Source: Papilionanthe hookeriana x Papilionanthe teres
Taxonomy: Eukaryota; Streptophyta; Magnoliopsida; Asparagales; Orchidaceae
Length of the DNA stretch: 64,000 nucleotides
NCBI GenBank assembly: GCA_022702705.1
Contig: CM040425.1
Span: 3,286,001 to 3,350,000, forward strand
Direction: 5' to 3'
Under the pieces are notes generated by a model. The model was not told where the DNA came from. It saw only the letters and a program-made list of their open reading frames with translations, and did not search any database. Position numbers and translations under genes: made by a program. This document shows positions 60,157-64,000 of the stretch, piece after piece. Every line of letters starts with the position of its first letter. Within the stretch, counting starts at the first letter, position 1.

Positions 60157-61890
60157 TGATCCACTTAAAAAGTACCTATTTTTTGTCTTATTTATGATTC
60201 AGTTCTTAAGGATATTATGCTTTAATGGAAATATAGGTGATGAAAAAAGAGTTCAAGAAGAAAAAAGGAGCAAAAAGGAGCGAAAATTGAGCTAAATAGC
60301 AAAGTTGCCCAAATTATAGGTCCGACGCCTAAGCGCCAGTTCGATACTAAAGAAGATAAGATTTTTGACAACTTTGGGCAGTTATTTTGTCGGTGTTAAG
60401 CGGTTATCAGACATTCTAGAAGACTGGAAGTTAATCCTAATACATAGGACATGTGATACAATACAATTGGACACAAGAAAAAAATTTTAATCACGAAGAG
60501 GTGCAATCTAAAGTGAAGAGGTGCGAAGACTTGGTCACGGACTCTGGCGCCTAGGCGCCAAATCCTGGCGCCTAGGCCAGTTACTTTCTAGAAGATTCAT
60601 TGAATTTGGACGAATTTTGAAGAGGTGCCTTAACCAACCCCTGGCCATTTTCAAAGCTCTATAAATAGGAGAAATTTCTATAGAAAACGTGTCCCCCTAG
60701 ATGTCCAGCATCCGGAGATAGATTTTGAGAGCCACCATATTTTCTTCTTAAGTATTTAGTGAGTTTATTTTAGTTATTTTGATTGTTACTACTCAATTCC
60801 TTGAGTAGTAAGTGAGAGTTCGTAAGTATTGTTGCTGATTGAAGTATTGTACCTTGCATTGGAGTCAGTAGGAGTCAAAGGATCACTTGAAGGAACATTC
60901 CAGATAAGTATTTGTAACTTGGTTCAAAATTTTATAAATATGTTTTGTTGTGTGAATTCAATGTGTTTTGAGTAGTTACTTTTCTTTCTCCTTTCAACTA
61001 TGAAAAGGTAATAAGATAGTTTCATTTTAATGGAGAACTTAACTTAAAACATTTAAAATTATTGCGATGATATTAATACCTGATCTTAATTTAATTTTTA
61101 AACTGGCTATTTAAATTGTTAAAACCTGTTGAAGAATTCTGAGACTTATCGGGAGATGAGTTCTTAACTAGTAGATATCACATGAATCCTTGGGTAATTA
61201 AAGGCCTTGAGTGGGTTATTCAAGGTGAAGTGCAAATAAATAGGGAGATATTGTTTATTGGGCGTAGAATTGATTATTTTTTAGTGTGACAGACTAAATT
61301 CTAATAATTTGGTTTATAGAAAGGGAACGGGTCACTAATAGGGCCGACCATAGCCACCCTTAGACATCTAGAAGAGTGAGCCTATATTAACCCATTCTAC
61401 TAATAATACATCCTGAACCAATCTATAAATTAGCCAATGTTTTTTATACTATCGAGCGAAAATAAAGAATAGGAATGCTTCTATTTGGCGAAATACCATA
61501 ATCTCAAGTTCTCCATGAATGATAATTATTCTGAAAAATTTTGGATTAGTTGAAAAGGTGAAAGTTGTTTTATTTATAATGACATTAACCTTTACTTTAT
61601 TGTTGCTTTACTTACATTTAGTAGAAATTGCATTAAACTTAAAATCTGAATTTTGAAAAGAAACAAAAAATTATAATTACTTTTAATTTGAAAATCTATT
61701 TATTAAATTACTTCAATTAATTTTGGAGTAATCTTCCTTGTGTGATCGATAACTAGGACCCAATAGAGCCCTGTATTACTTGAAACGAGTATACTTGCAT
61801 TTTAAATTGAGACTTTACAAAATTATTATAAATATTTAAATATAAATTCATAAATTCTTGCATATACAAATACTCGTAAAAGTTGGTTTA
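60157..61890 (+). repeat. Solo Athila-type LTR (plus strand)
   Basis: 1734 bp, starting TGATCC and ending GGTTTA (a TG...TA pair, perhaps from CA). It contains the Athila LTR block (61738-61800, reverse of the form in A1-A3) and, near its 5' end, GC-rich palindromes including the perfect 16-mer TGGCGCCTAGGCGCCA (60545-60560). It has the same internal order as the minus-strand Athila LTRs. No internal sequence is attached. Confidence 0.85.
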
Positions 61891-61895
61891 TCCAC
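61891..61895. repeat. Target site duplication TCCAC, right copy
   Basis: Pairs with 60152-60156. Confidence 0.7.
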
Positions 61896-62202
61896 CACTT
61901 TGGACCAATGGGTTTAGCCACTTGGCTAAGGCTATGTCCCATCCTTTACCTAACCTTAAGCTAGCTCCCTGCCAAAACTAATTGGACTAAACTCCTCCTC
62001 CGCACTTCCTCAGAACTGCTAGTCCTTGCCAGCCGCCCCAGCCGCCAGAACAGGCACGCCCGAGTGCCCCCCATGGGCTTAAAAATCAAAATTGGAGCTT
62101 GGCAGTGAGCAATCCCCTCACCAGCCACCTGGCCTGCTCAGCCCTCACCCTAAGCGGCCTAGGGAACTCATTGTCAGGCCCTGAGCTCCCCTCTCCGGCC
62201 AT

Positions 62203-62214
62203 GGCTATAAAATC
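62203..62214 (+). promoter_or_regulatory. Probable TATA box of LTR T5
   Basis: GGCTATAAAATCC preceded by GGCCAT, as in S1. The downstream sequence is rich in C and T, as expected for a transcribed LTR leader. Confidence 0.65.
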
Positions 62215-64000
62215 CCCCCTCTTGGCCAAGCAAAAGGTGCTGAACTTTTCCTCACAAAACTCCCTCAAATTGCTCCAAGACCTCTTCCCAGCCAAGAGAA
62301 GAAGATCCCCACTGTCCTCCTGCCTTGAATCCTACCAGCCGAGCCTAATTTCCCAGCTGAAATTCATGCTAGAAACCGGACATCCACAGAAACTTCACCA
62401 AAATCAAATTAACTGCACACACACCATCCCCACACCACGAGAAGAAGTTCCCCAGTGAAAGCCCCCTCACCAGGCCACCCAGTTGTTCTATCGACCAGAG
62501 CTCTAAATTAGGTTTGGATGAACTTAGGTCTAGGCAATTCACCACGACCAGGGGCTCAATCCCCAGGCTTCTGGAACTGCAACGAATGTGCCGAGCATCT
62601 CTAATCGAGGCCTCACCTCTCAGAGCAAAGGTATTGAAGTTTCCTTCCTTCCGAGCTTCCAGCGATTCTCCATTTCATTTGGCTTGATTTCAATGCATGT
62701 TAGCCATATGGATATCTTTGTTTAGGCTAGCCGAGCATGTAGAAATAAACCACACTCGATTTGGTTGAGTATAGCTCAAGATCTTAAGGTTATAGTGTGG
62801 ACGACTCTCGGGTTGAACCAGATGGGGACGATGACCAGCCACCGTTGGATGGCGCGTGTATCGAATGGACGACGGAGATCGAGCCGGACATAACCGCGGA
62901 AGGAAAAGATCACGCTGACTCAGATGGCATGGCCGAATGGGGAGCCGACGCGTGTGACTTCGGAGCCGTCTATGTTGAGGTGGCGTCGCATCGGATAAGT
63001 AGGAAATTAGGGTATTTTTTATTTATTTAAATTCCTAAAACTTTGAAAATGCATATCTTTGCATAGAAAAATCCACAAATTAAAAGAAAAAAACCGTCTT
63101 GCTCAGTGAACAGAGGAGAATAATGTGGAAAAAGAATTGAGTTATTTTGTTGATTCTTTAACTTTTAACTAATTAAACACTGTTCTGAGTATTTTAATTC
63201 TCCATTAGCATGCATAATTTACCATGACATGAGGACATAGAGCTTTTGTAGCCTTTGATCTTGGGAACATTCCCTGAATTTTTCAAGGCTAGAAGCTATG
63301 TCTATGGGAAGTTGTCTATTTTCTAAGTTCAGAGTTATTTTCTTGAAAATTAATTACGAAAATTAGCATGTTGATTGTAAAAATCTAGAAAAATTAGGGG
63401 AAGTATCTCTGGACCAGTGAACCCTAGGAAAATTATGGCTTGATGTAATTCATTAAAAATGACCTTAATTTGGCTAAATACTAAAAACTGAAATTAAATT
63501 AATTTGGAATAACCACATATCAAAATGACATGAAATTAATTCTCCACTGATCTTAAGGGTCAGGGGAACCCCACATAAAAATTTCAAGTCAATTGGAAAT
63601 GATTTAACCCACTAAATAAATTATTCAAGTTACATGGCCATTTTTGAAATTAAAAAATCCATAAAACCCAAATTATAACTCAAAATATCACCAAATCAAT
63701 TTTGAGGGCTCTTTGAGATCAAAGGAGTCTAAGAAAATTAAAATTGGAATTTTCCTAAATTTTTCATTTTTAACCTACTTTTGGTATTTTAATAATTAAA
63801 AAATTATAAAAATCATAAAAATATTAAAATTCATGAAAATGTCATATTTGGTCACCTAATCACTTAAGAACCAACCAAATATTTTTCCCAAGTCTTTAAC
63901 TAAAAGATATTGAATTTTAAAGGCTTAGGGTAATTTTTAATTTTTAAAAATGAATTTTTCAACCCTTTCACTAAAATAATTCTAAAAATTCAAAGAAAAA

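Larger units (their letters stand above)
58408..64000 (+). repeat. Tat-type LTR T5, running off the right edge
   Basis: It starts TGTTGACCTCA with a perfect tip hairpin (58412-58418 with 58426-58432) and follows the long-LTR pattern of T1 and S1: conserved opening, a C/A-rich G-poor zone (58900-60150), then, after the nested Athila LTR, a TATA box, the CT-rich transcribed part, a GC-rich block (62800-62990) and an AT-rich zone. Whether it is solo or belongs to a full element cannot be told. The 77-codon frame at 62797-63030 lies in the GC-rich block and has no recognised product. Confidence 0.85.

Noticed and set aside
62099..62458. 119-codon frame in LTR T5 that could be a host gene
   Set aside because: It spans the probable TATA box and the CT-rich leader of the LTR, and homologous sequence in S1 has no matching frame.
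62797..63030. 77-codon acidic frame in LTR T5
   Set aside because: Its counterpart in S1 does not keep the frame, and it lies in a transcribed LTR block without protein resemblance.

Overview
The window is plant nuclear DNA made almost entirely of nested retrotransposons. I see no host gene, rRNA, tRNA or CRISPR array. The plant assignment rests on two lineages of Ty3/gypsy LTR retrotransposons known from plants. One is Athila, recognised by its gag and pol type, a primer binding site complementary to the 3' end of tRNA-Asp, and an extra ORF behind integrase. The other is Tat/Ogre, recognised by its gag and pol type, a second archaeal-type RNase H between RNase H and integrase, very long LTRs, and a repeat-rich 3' UTR. 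The species cannot be named from this sequence. Nearly every coding region carries stops or frameshifts, so these are mostly old copies.

Layout. 1-8142: Athila copy A1, minus strand, cut by the left window edge, with its 5' LTR at 6652-8142, inserted in the gag of the next element. 8143-24908: Tat copy T1, plus strand: gag, protease, RT, RNase H, archaeal RNase H, integrase, then an extra ORF with an AlkB-type (ALKBH9/10-like) 2-oxoglutarate/Fe(II) dioxygenase domain, a tandem-repeat 3' UTR, and a 6.6-kb 3' LTR. 24990-27679: truncated Athila A2, minus strand. 27680-28549: Tat fragment T3 (RT and RNase H). 28550 to about 29760: a Tat-type LTR (T4). 29761-31640: no gene recognised. About 31640-32138: LINE RNase H remnant, minus strand. 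32139-58407: Tat copy T2, plus strand, split in its 5' coding region by a solo Tat LTR (S1, 33894-53568, minus strand, flanked by CACAC target duplications). S1 itself holds a two-LTR Athila copy, A3 (35417-48394, minus strand). 58408-64000: Tat-type LTR T5, inserted in the T2 RT and itself holding a solo Athila LTR (60157-61890, flanked by TCCAC).

Main result. T1 carries, between integrase and the polypurine tract, an ORF with the complete set of AlkB-fold active-site residues (NxYxxG, HxD, distal His, RxxxxxR). Its surrounding sequence resembles plant ALKBH9/ALKBH10 N6-methyladenosine demethylases, and it is preceded by a possible CxxC...CxxC zinc site. It looks like capture of an RNA demethylase by an LTR retrotransposon. 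Other observations include a GC-rich palindromic module shared between the Athila LTRs and the leader of each extra Athila ORF, two different extra ORFs in A3, a UAG at the same codon before RT in two diverged Tat copies, and a hairpin at the 5' tip of all five Tat LTRs.
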